DNA of 64,000 nucleotides from Meghimatium bilineatum (Eukaryota > Mollusca > Gastropoda > Stylommatophora > Philomycidae): the NCBI GenBank assembly GCA_034231615.1, contig CM067299.1, positions 18,256,498-18,320,497 of the forward strand. Direction: 5' to 3'. This document shows positions 1 to 9,804 of the stretch, piece by piece; the first letter of the stretch is position 1, and the number at the start of each line of letters is the position of its first letter. Both the position numbers and the translations under genes were made by a program. A model generated the notes under the pieces. It was not told where the DNA came from. It searched no databases and worked only from the letters and a program-made list of their open reading frames with translations.

Positions 1-405
1 ATTGCTCATGCCACATCATGTTTTCTTTTGCAACCTATCTGAATGCTGGTCACGGTCAATGCTGATTGACCTTATGATGCTGTCTTGATCACTATTGACC
101 TAGCCACAGATGCCCACATTCATATTTACATATTATTCATGATTCATTTCTATATAACAGAAATGGCTTTTTCAATCATTAAATAACTCTTCTAATCAAG
201 TAACTGATCAAGATTTTGCTACACAGGATGTTTTTAATTTGATGGAAAACTGCTATTGTCAGTCCTACTCTATTTCTGATGTGTTTTTCTATCTGATGTT
301 CCTTAATATTGCATACATATTGCATAGTTTATTTATATGACCATATCATTTATGTTTCTACAAGATATTTGGTATCTTTTTTCATTCATTATCCATGATT
401 CACAT

Positions 406-485
406 TCATAAAGTAGTATCAGAGTTAGGGAATGTCCTGGTGATTATATTCTCTCCCTCATACTCTCTCACGGTTCTGTCATCTT
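406..485 (-). CDS. Gene 1 probable next exon, 3' end uncertain
   Basis: The acceptor gcgcttgcttccag at the right edge opens a frame in the correct phase (one base plus AA gives Lys). It encodes DDRTVREYEGENII, then TRTFPNSDTTL and a TGA at 406-408. The RTxxEY motif parallels RTIYEY, which follows the GLSDA block in vertebrate PLXDC2. No good donor exists before the TGA; GTGAGA and GTATGA occur inside the frame but would give very short exons that cut the motif. Either the donor is non-canonical, the exon is truncated or mutated, or this is an alternative terminus giving a soluble product. The similarity is short, so it could also be coincidence. Confidence 0.45.
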
Positions 486-589
486 CTGGAAGCAAGCGCT
501 GGTTAACACAAATGTTGTGAATCATAATTATCTGTAAATGTCCAAATTAACTGGATGATATGAAAACAAAACCAAACAGGATTACATAC

Positions 590-686
590 TGAGGCCTGGG
601 ATATAAGAATCGTTGTAATAGGCATCAGACAAACCAATCTTCACTGGATGATCATCAGTTGAAATGTTCATAACTGGTAAAGGTAT
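590..686 (-). CDS. Gene 1 exon: HPVKIGLSDA block (PLXDC luminal core)
   Basis: This 97-bp exon has acceptor ttgttttgctttgtag and donor CCTCA followed by GTATGT. It encodes IPLPVMNISTDD, HPVKIGLSDAYY and NDSYIPGL, then one base of the next codon. The HPVKIGLSDA block is almost identical to vertebrate PLXDC2 and follows the YK-IP junction in the same order. The codon split matches the candidate exon starting at 485. Confidence 0.9.
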
Positions 687-984
687 CTACAAAGCAAAAC
701 AATCAAAACTTTGTATTTTGTTGAAAATAATAAAGTAAACAAAAAGAAAGAATGCAGTTTTACAAATATATGGCAATAGATTGACTCAACATATTAACTG
801 TCTTAAATCAATTCATAAATTTCATATAAATGCTTCAGAATGCTTTTCCACATCTCACTCTACCACTTAGAATCAAAATATGACAGCCAAAATATGACAG
901 CCTACATATGACTCACCAAGCTCTTTTACTCATTTAATATTAATCTAAACACAAACCTGCTGGTGAACCCACTGCTAACATATC

Positions 985-1315
985 AGTCAGTCAGTTCCTC
1001 TTTTGCCAAGTTTGGCACATAGGACGGATGTCATAGTTCTCTATGCCTATCGGTCAGTTGCCAAGAATTGCAGGTCTTATGCATTTACGCCTGCTGATTG
1101 TAATTCATTTATAAATGTTCTTCTGAGCATTGTTTTTGGTCTTCCCTGTTTTCTTTTTCCCGTATGGTGTCCACATGAAGACTTGTCTTGGAATTCTGTC
1201 TTCCTTCATTCTAAGTATGTGGCCGATGTATGTCCAGCGGCGTTTTCTGATGATTATCGATGTTTATCACAAATTCGTGTTAATGTCAGCTGACATATGG
1301 TTCTTCGCAAATGTC
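985..1315 (-). pseudogene. Non-LTR retrotransposon C-terminal fragment
   Basis: The minus-strand translation includes DRIPRQVFM-like and then WTPYGKKKTGRPKTMLRRTF, followed by an acidic/aromatic end. The GKR-RGRPK-W basic motif is typical of the C-terminal region after the reverse transcriptase in many non-LTR elements. Stops interrupt the frame. Confidence 0.7.
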
Positions 1316-1561
1316 TCCTTAGTATTGACTTATTAACAATTATGCTGACTCTTTAAAACATCATGAAACTTAACCATAGGCCAATAATATCTTTCATATC
1401 TTCCTCTGTTTCTTCTCCTATGAATTGTACCTGTTGTTAATGTGTTCTATATCCCCTCTTGCCATAATATTAAGGAAAAATGCTGACTAAATTTTAAAAT
1501 GATTATAATGAGTTTCCATTTATTATGTGACATAACATGCCAGTGTGATAATCGGAACCTG

Positions 1562-1662
1562 AAATTTTAGTTTAGGGTGCAAAGAGCAGGGTCACTGTTT
1601 TCTTTCCAAGAATGTTGTAAGAGGCGACTAAACAAAGTTGGGGGATAGACTGACTGACATCT
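1562..1662 (+). mobile_element. SINE family B 5' fragment
   Basis: Contains tttagggtgcaaagagcagg and tgttgtaagaggcgactaaa, the family B head. The core and tail are absent. Confidence 0.6.
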
Positions 1663-1986
1663 GTGAAAAGATGATCATAGTTACAGAAATACTGACAACA
1701 GATACTTGTCTGTGGTCAATGAACCTGTAAATGTGTAAATGCTATAGGGAGCCCAAGAGCATACAAGGAAATAAGATGAAAACTGCATGGCTAGAAATCT
1801 TCTCATGTCAGATTGTTACAGAAATTGATATTGTAAGAACATTGATTTGCCATAGATATCTTACAAGGGAACCAACATCAATGTTCCATCAACATTAGAT
1901 CCATGATTATTTTGAAGGAATGAGGGAAAGATAATATACAATAATACATTCTACATAATGAGAATTACAAAAATATATTAACTGAC

Positions 1987-2051
1987 CAATTTATATACAA
2001 ACTTGATTGAGTTATCTGGACTCAGAATTGTTTGAAAATGGAACCTGCCAG
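1987..2051 (-). CDS. Gene 1 exon: GRFHFQ strand (PLXDC luminal core)
   Basis: This 65-bp exon has acceptor gttttgttttatttcag and donor ATTG followed by GTCAGT. It encodes GRFHFQTILSPDNSIKFVYKL, one residue longer when the split Ser is counted. Vertebrate PLXDC2 has a GSFTFQ strand, then a turn, then a strand ending in a YK motif, so both ends match. It ends on a codon boundary. Confidence 0.88.
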
Positions 2052-2599
2052 CTGAAATAAAACAAAACAATTATTTTTAAGAACTATCTCAACTATTACA
2101 TTTGAAGTGTTTTTAATGTCATGGTGACTATCAAACACTCACTCCTGAATGAGGCATCACTCTAGAAAATGTTAGATGTCAAGACCTTAATAAGGAAGAT
2201 TGGAGTTTGGGGGGGGGGGGGGAGAGGAGGGGGAAAGAGAATTTGCAGAGTTCAGACAGCACACACACACACACCCCTACCCCACTCTTAGGAAAATAGA
2301 ACATGGCATTTCATACTAAAAAAATAAGTAAAATAATGGCAAAATATCAACTACCAAAACTGTTGTCAAATATCCAGTTATATCAAATATAACTGAAATT
2401 CCAATATGGCAGCGTCCATGATTGGGTTAAATTAGTGCCAAAAATTTAGATTGGGTGATTTTATTGTGTTTTTTTTCCACAAACACTGCAAAATGTGTGA
2501 TGAATTTGATCCTACCGGGATCCAAAATGACTTTCTGACCTTTTAGAAAGTTCTAGCAATAAAATGGACTAAACAATCAGATACAGAAATATGCCGAAG

Positions 2600-2755
2600 A
2601 TGAATGTGTCTGGCCATTGGCACATATAAAACGGCGACACAACACATTTCCATTCTCTGGACTACATCCTGTTGGAAATCTAGTAACACAATTGTCCTTC
2701 TACAAGATAGATCCAACAGGAGTTTAAGAATGAACCCTGAAGAAGAAGATATAGA
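2600..2755 (+). mobile_element. SINE family A copy
   Basis: Family A is read toward its GAA-rich tail. Its core runs from a gatgtgtcgggccattggcg segment through tactacatcctgctgg and ccattgtcct to ggagtttgagaatgaacgc and a GAA tail. This copy (tggccattggcacatataaa to gaagaagaag) is near full core length but lacks the 5' head. Confidence 0.85.
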
Positions 2756-2912
2756 ATTGGAGCATGATTTAAGTAATCGTAATCACATTCATAGATTGAT
2801 AAGAGATAGCTCTGTGTGTCCAGGAGAGATGTACAGTCAACCTTGAAAAGTGAGCAGAGTACTGCCACTGGTAGACAAATTCATTCATAAAATAAATGTA
2901 AATTAAACATTT

Positions 2913-3194
2913 TGAATAAAGGAATGGAATAAATATTTGTGGAAAGCTTACTCTTGCCTGAATGTCTTCTGAAAGTTCAAAGTGAATAAAGGAATGGAAT
3001 AAATATTTGTGGAAAGCTTACTCTTGCCTGAATGTCTTCTGAAAGTTCAAAGTGAATAAAGGAATGGAATAAATATTTGTAGAAAGCTTACTCTTGCCTG
3101 AATGTCTTCTGAAAGTTCAAAGTGAATAAAGGAATGGAATAAATATTTGTGGAAAGCTTACTCTTGCCTGAATGTCTTCTGAAAGTTCAAAGTG
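2913..3194. repeat. 70-bp tandem repeat, about 4 copies
   Basis: The unit contains gaataaaggaatggaataaa and gcttactcttgcctgaatgt. Successive ggaaagctta landmarks lie exactly 70 bp apart (2941, 3011, 3081, 3151), with almost no divergence, so the expansion is recent. Located in a gene 1 intron. Confidence 0.95.
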
Positions 3195-3489
3195 CTAATA
3201 TTATTGATTTATTTTTAATTATACTTAAAATGATTTCCTTCAAACTATGTCCCACAAAATAGTGTGGAAGTGAAAAAGAATTCGAGATTTGAATTTTAAA
3301 AATGTGGAAGCAGTAGTGTTAACAGTCATGCCCTGCATATTTATTAAAAAAGTTGACTCAAATTGTGAGGCGAGTAGGTGTCATCTGAATGGACCTGGTT
3401 CAAATCCTGTTTACTGTATTATAATTTTTGTTTGCATGTTTATAATGGCAACTCTAGACTTCTAGACAAGAACATTGACAAAAACTTAC

Positions 3490-3542
3490 ATGTATTTTGG
3501 TCCTTGAGTACTAAATTTTTCCATTCTACAATAAATCTATTT
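3490..3542 (-). CDS. Gene 1 exon: FIVEW strand (PLXDC luminal core)
   Basis: This 53-bp exon has a strong acceptor (ttttctcttttcag) and donor ACAT followed by GTAAGT. It encodes NRFIVEWKNLVLKDQNT. In vertebrate PLXDC2 the equivalent strand contains VVQW followed by a valine/leucine-rich strand. The exon enters after two codon bases and leaves after one. The downstream join (T plus CT, Ser) is clean; the upstream join depends on donor choice in the preceding exon. Confidence 0.85.
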
Positions 3543-3769
3543 TCTGAAAAGAGAAAATGGAAATTATCAGAATGCAAACTTTTCAAAATGTTATGTATAA
3601 CTTGTAATAATTATAATTGTAATAATTGTGCCCAAATATTTAAATGTGTCTACTTGTTTATGAAATGTCCCGTTGACCTTGATGTTACATTTAGAAGGGT
3701 TAGATGTTTTAGATGTAACCATTACCAAGAAAACAGAGGTAATGGTTACATCTAAAACATCTAACCTTT

Positions 3770-3833
3770 ATCATTAGGGTCATTAAGAGAGAACCAGCAA
3801 GCGTTTGAGAATGAACACTGAAGAAGAAGAAAT
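3770..3833 (+). mobile_element. SINE family A 3' fragment
   Basis: Only the tail is present: agagagaaccagcaagcg, a tttgagaatgaacactg segment and gaagaagaaga. It lies beside a local inverted repeat containing ttagatgttttagatgtaac (3699-3765). Confidence 0.65.
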
Positions 3834-4314
3834 GTCTAAAATATGTTAGCTTGCATTATATGATGGTTTGAGGTTCCAATCCTTTTTCTTGTTAGGTTTT
3901 TGCAGATTAATGAGTTGGATCATCTCTCTGTCCATGATATTCATACAACCTTACTATAGCATTTCAATTCAAATGCTGATATTTTCTTTTCTATTGCAGA
4001 TGTCATTGGCCAAGTCTACCAACAATATGTTAAAACTGAGAAAAATAACTTCTTAATAGCTGTTCTCTTGCTTGCTCCTTGCCATAGATTTTATATGTGA
4101 TATTTTTTGTACAGCCACTGTTAATTTGGGCTTCTGTCAAAATGGCAGACAAGAATGGATGTGTTCTCTTTACGGTGCTCAATTATCAGTTGCTTCCTTC
4201 CCGAAATTAATGGCAATCTATGGGAATGTTGTGCCTAGAAATTCTCAATGGATAAATGGAAGGAAGAAAGGAGAAACTCAAATATTATAAACACACTTAA
4301 GGTGGCAGAATGTT

Positions 4315-4500
4315 GGTTACTGAACACAATAGCAAAAAGAAAACTACACCTGTTAAGACATAAAGAGACATGACTGTTTAGAAAGACAAATTATTGAGGG
4401 CAGAGCACCTAGAAGGAGGAGGAAGGGCAGACCTAGAAGAACATAGAAGTATCATGAGCATGATGAACTGACGACATTAAAGATAACATGAATACATTGT
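4315..4500 (+). pseudogene. Non-LTR (RTE-like) C-terminal fragment
   Basis: With frameshifts it reads KRKLHLLRH, ERQIIEGRAPRRRRKGRPR and then W-like remnants. This is the same FGHxKR...EGxxxGxRxRGRPR arrangement seen better preserved at 21834-22109. Confidence 0.6.
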
Positions 4501-4866
4501 TGGAAAATGTAAGCCTGTAATGTAAGCATGGTCCAAAACAGAGAGCCCAATTCAGGGATTTTATTGAGAAGACAATGTTCTGAAGAAAATACATTACGTG
4601 ACATACACTGCTAATTTTTGCTCTCTGCTGAAAGGTCTCCTGTATTGCTAATAGTTTACCCAGTATATCCAAAGTTGCTGATTTTTTCTAGCTGTTGCAA
4701 AAAATAATATTTTTTTTAAAAATCGATCACTGGAAGTCACACAGGTATGATTTTACAGATAGATAATTGTTCTTGTTTCATATGTGATCACGATAGATCT
4801 TTGAGACTGTCACCAAGGGAAAGTTATCTCCAGATTCAAGTAGAAGTAAATAACACGCTAAAATCA

Positions 4867-5034
<168 letters not shown>

Positions 5035-5396
5035 TTAAAACAGACACAGAGTAAGAACACTCGCTAATGTATATAAACAGGATATTTCAAGTTTCAAAAA
5101 TAAAAATGTTAGTACATGTACTTTGCCTCACTCATAAACATCATTGAAGATATAAATCGCTGAAGAAGCTTCAGCATCCAATGTAGTACACCTACGACCC
5201 TGATGGGTTACAGGATCATAGGATAGGGATTGGACCTATACTTCTTATATGTTCCACATTCAGAATACCTGAAGGTCTCACCTGTGACCCATCAGAAAGT
5301 CATCATGAAACAGCAAATTGTTAGAAGATGACGGGCACATGTAGTGACGCTTTCCTTTTGTGGAAGTCCCCACAAAACTTCATCTACACAATCATA

Positions 5397-6292
5397 CGAG
5401 GCGTGTTCAAATGAAAACGGGACTTGTGGATTTATTTAAAAAGTATCATACGCAATTTAATATTTTCAACGGAATTGAACAAAGCAACCACTTGTGAATA
5501 AGAATGCACCTGGGTTCATCAGAAAAAATCTCCGTATGCATTTAGGCAAGCATCCCACTGTTTAGGTAGACGTCGAATGCCGTCCGAGAAAAAGTTGCGT
5601 GGCTGTTCTCTGAACCATGTGGTCACCGCTGTCTTCACGTCTGCGTCGCTGTTGAATCGCTGTCCCTTTAGTGCTTTCTTCAACGGTCCGAACAAATGGA
5701 AATCACACGGGGATAAATCGGGACTATAGGCTGGGTGATGAAGAACTTCCCAATTCTTCTTTGCCAATGTTTCCTGCACAATTTTTGCGACGTGCGGACG
5801 AGCGTTGTCGTGGAGAAGAATCACACCTTGAGAAAGTCTGCCTGGTCGCGTAGCCTTGATGGTCAGTCAGTACTGCTTTATCAAGCACGGCTATGGCTTC
5901 TTCTGTTGCAACAATATGCGCCTGACCTGGCCGTGCAAGATCTGCCGTTAACTCACGTCCGTCTTTAAACATACGCATCCACTCCATCACTCTGGTCCTC
6001 GACAAACATTTGTCACCATATGCTGCCTTCATTCTCCGATGAATGTCTACTGCTTGACATCCTTCAAATGAAAGAAACTGGATCACAGCACGCTGATTCA
6101 CTTTGGACGGGTTCGGAATCACACCCGCCATATTGTTAACAGTCTTCTGCAGCACATATGCATGCTGGGAAGATGAACACGTGACCGTATGTAAATTATT
6201 GGATACTCATTACTAGTGCAAAATGTCATCAATATCAGTGCGCTCTATCACGCGTGGTGTAACAAGTCCCGTTTTCATTTGAACACGCCTCG
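5397..6292 (-). mobile_element. Mariner transposon, internally deleted, intact 31-bp inverted repeats
   Basis: Perfect 31-bp terminal inverted repeats (starting cgaggcgtgttcaaatgaaa) are flanked by TA on both sides (5395-5396, 6293-6294), the mariner target duplication. The element is 896 bp against a usual length of about 1.3 kb. It lies in a gene 1 intron and carries a deleted transposase gene on the minus strand. Identical TIRs suggest a fairly recent insertion, and it could be moved only by a transposase supplied from elsewhere. Confidence 0.95.
5519..6155 (-). pseudogene. Mariner transposase, D34D type, with central deletion
   Basis: The upstream part (from about 6155) encodes the paired HTH region, with RAVIQFLSFEG, MKAAYGDKCLSRTRVMEWM and F-K-DGRE motifs. 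The downstream part (to 5519) encodes LLHDNARPHVAK, then YSPDLSPCDFHLFGPLK and a C-terminal WFREQP segment. The second and third catalytic Asp residues are 34 residues apart, the mariner signature. The section that should hold the first catalytic Asp (about 140 residues, the GDE region) is absent. At the join near 5825-5845 the two parts are in different frames, so no active protein can be made. Confidence 0.92.
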
Positions 6293-6399
6293 TATTGTGA
6301 TCTCCTCTGAGTAGGAGGCTTCTTCTTAAAACCTAGCCCACCATTGAGAGTTGGGAGTCATTGAGGTAGAAAATACATTTTTAAACAACCCTTCCTGGG

Positions 6400-6547
6400 T
6401 GTATCTGGCCATTCGCACAAATAAAATGGTGACACAATGAATTTCCATTCTCTAGACTACATCTTGCTGGAAATCTAATAGGACCATTGTCCTACTACAA
6501 GAGAGACCTAGGGGAAGTTTGAGAATTAATGCTGAAGAAGAAGAAAC
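6400..6547 (+). mobile_element. SINE family A copy
   Basis: Contains tatctggccattcgcacaa, ctacatcttgctggaaatct and ccattgtcctactacaagag, and ends gaagaagaag, followed by a short C run. Confidence 0.85.
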
Positions 6548-6689
6548 AACCCCCTCGTCCCCCCCCCCCATATTACACAAAATGATTTAAGAGCTCTATT
6601 GCTCATAATTCCTGGCGATTGAAACATACAACTTCTTTATGGAGTGACTGAAAAATATTATGACTCAAGATACAATGTCTGAAGACTGT

Positions 6690-6962
6690 TTTACTGAGCA
6701 TGTCTCTCCACTATACACTTCCTGTCAGGCTATGTTTTTCTGAGCATGTCTCTCCACTATACACTTCCCTGCCAGGCTATGTTTTACTGAGCATATCTCT
6801 CCACTATACGCTTCCCTGCCAGGCTATGTTTTACTGAGCATGTCTCTCCACTGTACACTTCCCTGCCAGGCTATGTTTTACTGAGAATGTCTCTCCACTA
6901 TACACTTCCCTGCCAGGCTATGTTTTACTGAGCATGTTTCTCCACTGTACACTTCCCTGCCA
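6690..6962. repeat. 47-bp tandem repeat, about 6 copies
   Basis: The unit contains gttttactgagcatgtctct, ccactatacacttccctgcc and aggctat, with small substitutions between copies. Gene 1 intron. Confidence 0.93.
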
Positions 6963-7084
6963 AGCTTGATTTAGGTCACTCATGTCCTTGTATATCTATG
7001 TTCATTCTGCATGAGTAAGGTCTCACTAGTGGCTTACCAAATCAACCATGTTGCAACAGCAAATCCCTAGTAGATGACATGCTT

Positions 7085-7262
7085 ATTGTCCCAACCTGTA
7101 TATGGTCAAAAAGACTCAAAAGCCATGCTGAAGTTGGATGTGTCAGGACGAAAGACATAGATATTGCAGTAAAGTTGTAAACCATGACACAATGCAATCA
7201 ATTCTCCAAACTACATCCTGCTAATCCTGCAGCAGTTTGAGAACAAACGAAAAAGAAAATGT
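7085..7262 (+). mobile_element. SINE family B copy, 5' truncated
   Basis: Family B shares core and tail with A but lacks the ccattgtcct segment and has a different head. This copy has tgctgaagttggatgtgtca, aaccatgacacaatgcaatc and catcctgctaatcctgcag, and ends in an A-rich tail. Confidence 0.8.
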
Positions 7263-7393
7263 TTATATATAGATACTTTGGTCTTGTTGAAGCCTTACAG
7301 TACCTCACAATGACATATTTATGCCCTTTGAGTAGCAGGTTTAGTTTCTAAGCATTGCACACTAAAGTCAAAGTTTTCGTAATGTGAATTAAT

Positions 7394-7555
7394 TCTTCTT
7401 CTACCTCAGTGCTGCCATTCTCAAATTGGGTCTCTCTTGTAGAAGGATAATGGCCCTACTAGATTTCTAGCAGGATGTAGTCTATGGAATGGAACTGCAT
7501 TATGTTGCCATTTTATCTGTCCCAATTACCAGACAAATCCGTCTTCGACGGATGT
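7394..7555 (-). mobile_element. SINE family A copy
   Basis: Starts with the reversed tail (ttcttcttctacctcagtg) and ends caaatccgtcttcgacgg. It carries the diagnostic ctagatttctagcaggatgt segment. Confidence 0.85.
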
Positions 7556-7994
7556 CAATTAATTAAAGCTATGAAGGACCTTATGCACAAACTGCACAAA
7601 AATATACAAGCATTATATATTCCAAGACTTACTGAAATATACATGTTTTATCTGATTAATGTAATGAATAAATTATATAGAGGTGATAAAGATGTGGTTT
7701 TACAGAAGAATATTAAGAACACCAAGAATAGACAAAAAGTGTAATGAATATATCTTGAAAGTAAATTTTTTTTCTTCTTCTTCTTCTGCGTTCACTCTCT
7801 TATAACCACATTAAATAAAGCATTACCTCCACATTCACTGACATAATGCCCAAAAGTTTTAGCCAGAATCAGCACAAGCCGCTGTATATCTGTTTCCAGG
7901 GTGCACCATAAGGAGGTACTTTTGGGATCTTGGTTATCTGCTAACCCTGGGTCCGCCAAGAGCAGTTCGTTCCCTTTGCACCCCGAAAGTTAAT

Positions 7995-8240
7995 TAAAAG
8001 AGAGCTATTCACTCACATCCAGAGACAGTCCACATTTTTTTATCATGAGAAGAGGACAGATGGAGCACATTGTTAAAATGGGCAAGATGGAATGAGAGCA
8101 AGAGGCTTAGGGGAAGATCACTAACCCGGCATTGTGGGAGAACATGGGTATCAGAAATGATTGACAGCACATGAAAAAGAAGATTGTGGAAAGACATAAC
8201 CAACGGTATGGACTATAAAAAGAAGACGGACTTAACTAAA
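7995..8240 (+). pseudogene. Non-LTR C-terminal fragment
   Basis: Reads EHIVKMGKMEWERARG then RRSLTRHCGRTWVSEMIDS and RRLWKDITNG in shifting frames, resembling the basic RARGRxR and WxxMI segments of RTE-like elements. Confidence 0.5.
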
Positions 8241-8395
8241 TCAAGACAGACTACATCTTTGTATCATATTTATCCATTATCTATGTGGTCCTTATTAAGA
8301 ACTAGTTCATTTCATGTATCTTCTGTTGTTCTAATTAAAAATCAAGAATCATCAATAGTCTTTCACTGGTGATCAACCCTGGAACATCTGTTAAG

Positions 8396-8450
8396 TATTG
8401 ACTTAACTCCAGTAGCTATAGTAAGATTGCTGACTGTATGACCATAGAAT
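8396..8450 (-). pseudogene. Decayed duplicate of gene 1 exon 8562-8631 (3' half plus donor)
   Basis: A 46-base stretch here matches the left part of the functional exon and its donor region at 42 of 46 positions. The copied splice donor has changed from GGAG-GTAAGG to GGAG-TTAAGT, and the frame contains a stop. The copy of the exon's 5' half and its acceptor are missing. It is in the same orientation and lies in the intron just downstream of the true exon. Confidence 0.75.
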
Positions 8451-8561
8451 TAGTTAAATGAGGGATGAAGGCACAATGCTTTCAATCTAAGACCTGTGTC
8501 TTTGTTGGTTATCAACTTTATGATCTTAGACATAGAAAACACCTATTAAACATTCCCTTAC

Positions 8562-8631
8562 CTCCAGAAGCTATAGTAAGATTGTTGACTTTATGACCAT
8601 AGAAATGGAAATCAAACATCAGATTGACAAT
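8562..8631 (-). CDS. Gene 1 exon: FDFHFYGH block (PLXDC luminal core)
   Basis: This 70-bp exon has acceptor attgttgttacag and donor CTGGAG followed by GTAAGG. It encodes IVNLMFDFHFYGHKVNNL then TIASG, ending with one base of a Gly codon. Vertebrate PLXDC2 has an FDFPFYGH motif followed by a strand and a double glycine, so the match is strong for so short an exon. It is in phase with exons on both sides. A decayed copy of its 3' half plus donor lies about 155 bp downstream, at about 8399-8450. Confidence 0.9.
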
Positions 8632-8999
8632 CTGTAACAACAATAAAGCAAACATAAATATAGTTCATTTCCTGTTATCTCCCTTCCTACATTTCCTCCT
8701 CATCGAGGCTAACTTCTTGAAGTGAAGATTAAGCTTAATCCAGCTAACTGAGGCTGGAAACTAATATTGGTCGGACCATCCCTCACATCGACCAGGACCA
8801 CAGTCCTGCCCAAGCAATTACTGGTGCTGAAGTCAGAGATACCAGGACGAGAGGTGCATCAGCAAACATGGCATCACGCAATATGACTAAATAACATGTC
8901 TTAACAAACAAACAAAAACACATTTCCTATTATCTCCCTTACCACTATCTTTAATGTCTTAAACATGACTGAGGGCCCCACTTGATGTCATTCAGACAT

Positions 9000-9800
9000 A
9001 GTTTTATATCTTCAGAATCAGTCTATTACATTTCTGGTGCATAGGGCAACAACAACAAAATGCTCTTCTCTCTGTTCTAGGTTATTCTCTGCATTGTGCT
9101 CCAGCTGTAGTTCTTTTCTCAATACTTGTTCTACTGGTCTCCTCTGTGTAGTTTAGGGTCTTCCATGTTTTGTGTACTCTCAGGTATCTGTTAATCTTAA
9201 TAATAGTCATTTATCACAGTTGATGATGGATGATAAAAGCTTTAGGCTAGTGTTGTTGCATCTCTCTGGTAAGTGTGGAAATGAATGAAAAGTCAACTTC
9301 TTGCATATAATCCCCTACCACATTACAGACATTTATGGTCAGTGTTGAACACCTGTGTGCTTGTTGTTATCTCTTTTTTGGCAGCAAGTTTTATTTGTGC
9401 TTGTGAGATTTGATGCTTCTCAGTGAAAATGTGAGAACTTGTTCTGGTGTTGTTGTATCACATAGAGTGATTCTGATTAACAGATTCCCAGGATGTGACT
9501 TCAATGTTGAAGCACTTTAAAGGCATTTTGAGCAAGTCCTTAAAGTATTTCTTCTGTCCACAGACAAGTTGCATTTTCCTGAATGAGCTCACTCTACAAC
9601 TGTTTTGGGATGCAAATGTGTGGTATGTGAACATGCTCAGAGCATCTAAGTTGGACCTTCTTCAGCATTGTATGAATACATGGGATATTGGCTCTAGTGA
9701 AGATTTCAGTATCATGTACATTATCTTACCACTTTATTCTGAGAAGTCTGAAGGTACAGCATGTGTGGAAGTGATTTAATATTCTGGCAAATATTCTGTA
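9000..9800. other. Gene 1 intron, unexplained repeat-like stretch
   Basis: No exon signals match the gene here. A plus-strand open frame (9495-9779) has no recognisable domain and is probably part of an old repeat. Confidence 0.3.
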
Positions 9801-9804
9801 CACA

